Part shown: one piece after another, positions 6,412-6,459 of the stretch
Layout of the letters: each line of letters opens with the position of its first letter
Position numbering within the stretch: the stretch's first letter is position 1
DNA from: Treponema sp.
GTDB lineage: Bacteria > Spirochaetota > Spirochaetia > Treponematales > Breznakiellaceae
Length of the DNA: 6,459 nucleotides
Reading direction: 5' to 3'
Assembly (NCBI GenBank): GCA_031278755.1
Contig: JAITJV010000277.1
Span: forward strand, 1-6,459
Position numbers and translations under genes: made by a program
The notes under the pieces: model-generated
Database searches by the model: none
What the model saw: only the letters and a program-made list of their open reading frames with translations
Told to the model about the DNA's origin: nothing

Positions 6412-6459
6412 TCAGTCCGCCGAAAACCCGTAGCTTCTGAAGACAGAACGTCCTTCGCC
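6412..6459 (-). CDS. modA: C-terminal end of probable molybdate-binding protein ModA (partial)
   Basis: The last 15 codons and TGA stop of a - strand gene enter from the right edge; they read GEGRSVFRSYGFSAD. A tail of the form VF..YGF is common at the end of ModA-type periplasmic binding proteins, and the gene stops one base before modB (TGA-C-ATG), as expected for modABC order. Only 48 bases are visible, so the call rests mostly on context. The operon promoter must lie beyond the window. Confidence 0.65.
   Translation of the reverse strand, partial: GEGRSVFRSYGFSAD

Overview
The window looks like a chromosomal segment of a spirochaete, most probably a Treponema-type organism related to the termite-gut treponemes. 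This is inferred from protein flavour (FloA/NfeD type, small RRM protein), from the rather GC-rich coding sequence and from gene content. It is not proven, because there is no rRNA or other phylogenetic marker here. Every sizeable coding region except one small gene belongs to a recognisable family. I see no phage, transposase, CRISPR array, tRNA or rRNA.

Layout. Two gene groups converge. On the + strand, the left edge carries the C-terminal two thirds of radA (2-961). A 289-base gap follows, with a candidate promoter and a structured leader, then a 97-residue single-RRM RNA-binding protein (1251-1544). Directly after its stop lies a long perfect palindrome (1545-1579), then a terminator-like hairpin with a short T run (1622-1652). 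On the - strand, reading from the right edge, come the last 15 codons of a probable modA (6412-6459), modB (5751-6410), modC (4681-5754, 4-base ATGA overlap with modB), an NfeD-family membrane serine protease (3088-4617), floA (2054-3064) and a 115-residue single-pass membrane protein of unknown function (1688-2035).

Function. ModABC is a complete-looking molybdate/tungstate importer: binding protein, permease and ATPase, translationally coupled. NfeD-long plus FloA is the conserved bacterial membrane-microdomain pair (yqeZ-yqfA in Bacillus). The small membrane protein follows FloA after only 18 bases with its own ribosome site, so it is a good candidate for a third component. NfeD-floA-small gene may be co-transcribed with modBC, but a promoter-like sequence just upstream of nfeD suggests independent expression, possibly from a leaderless mRNA. 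RadA and the RRM protein are housekeeping-type genes for recombination and RNA binding.

Nothing here is clearly a new system. The points most worth checking are the small membrane protein after floA, the possibly leaderless nfeD start, the structured leader of the RRM gene and the palindrome after the RRM stop codon.
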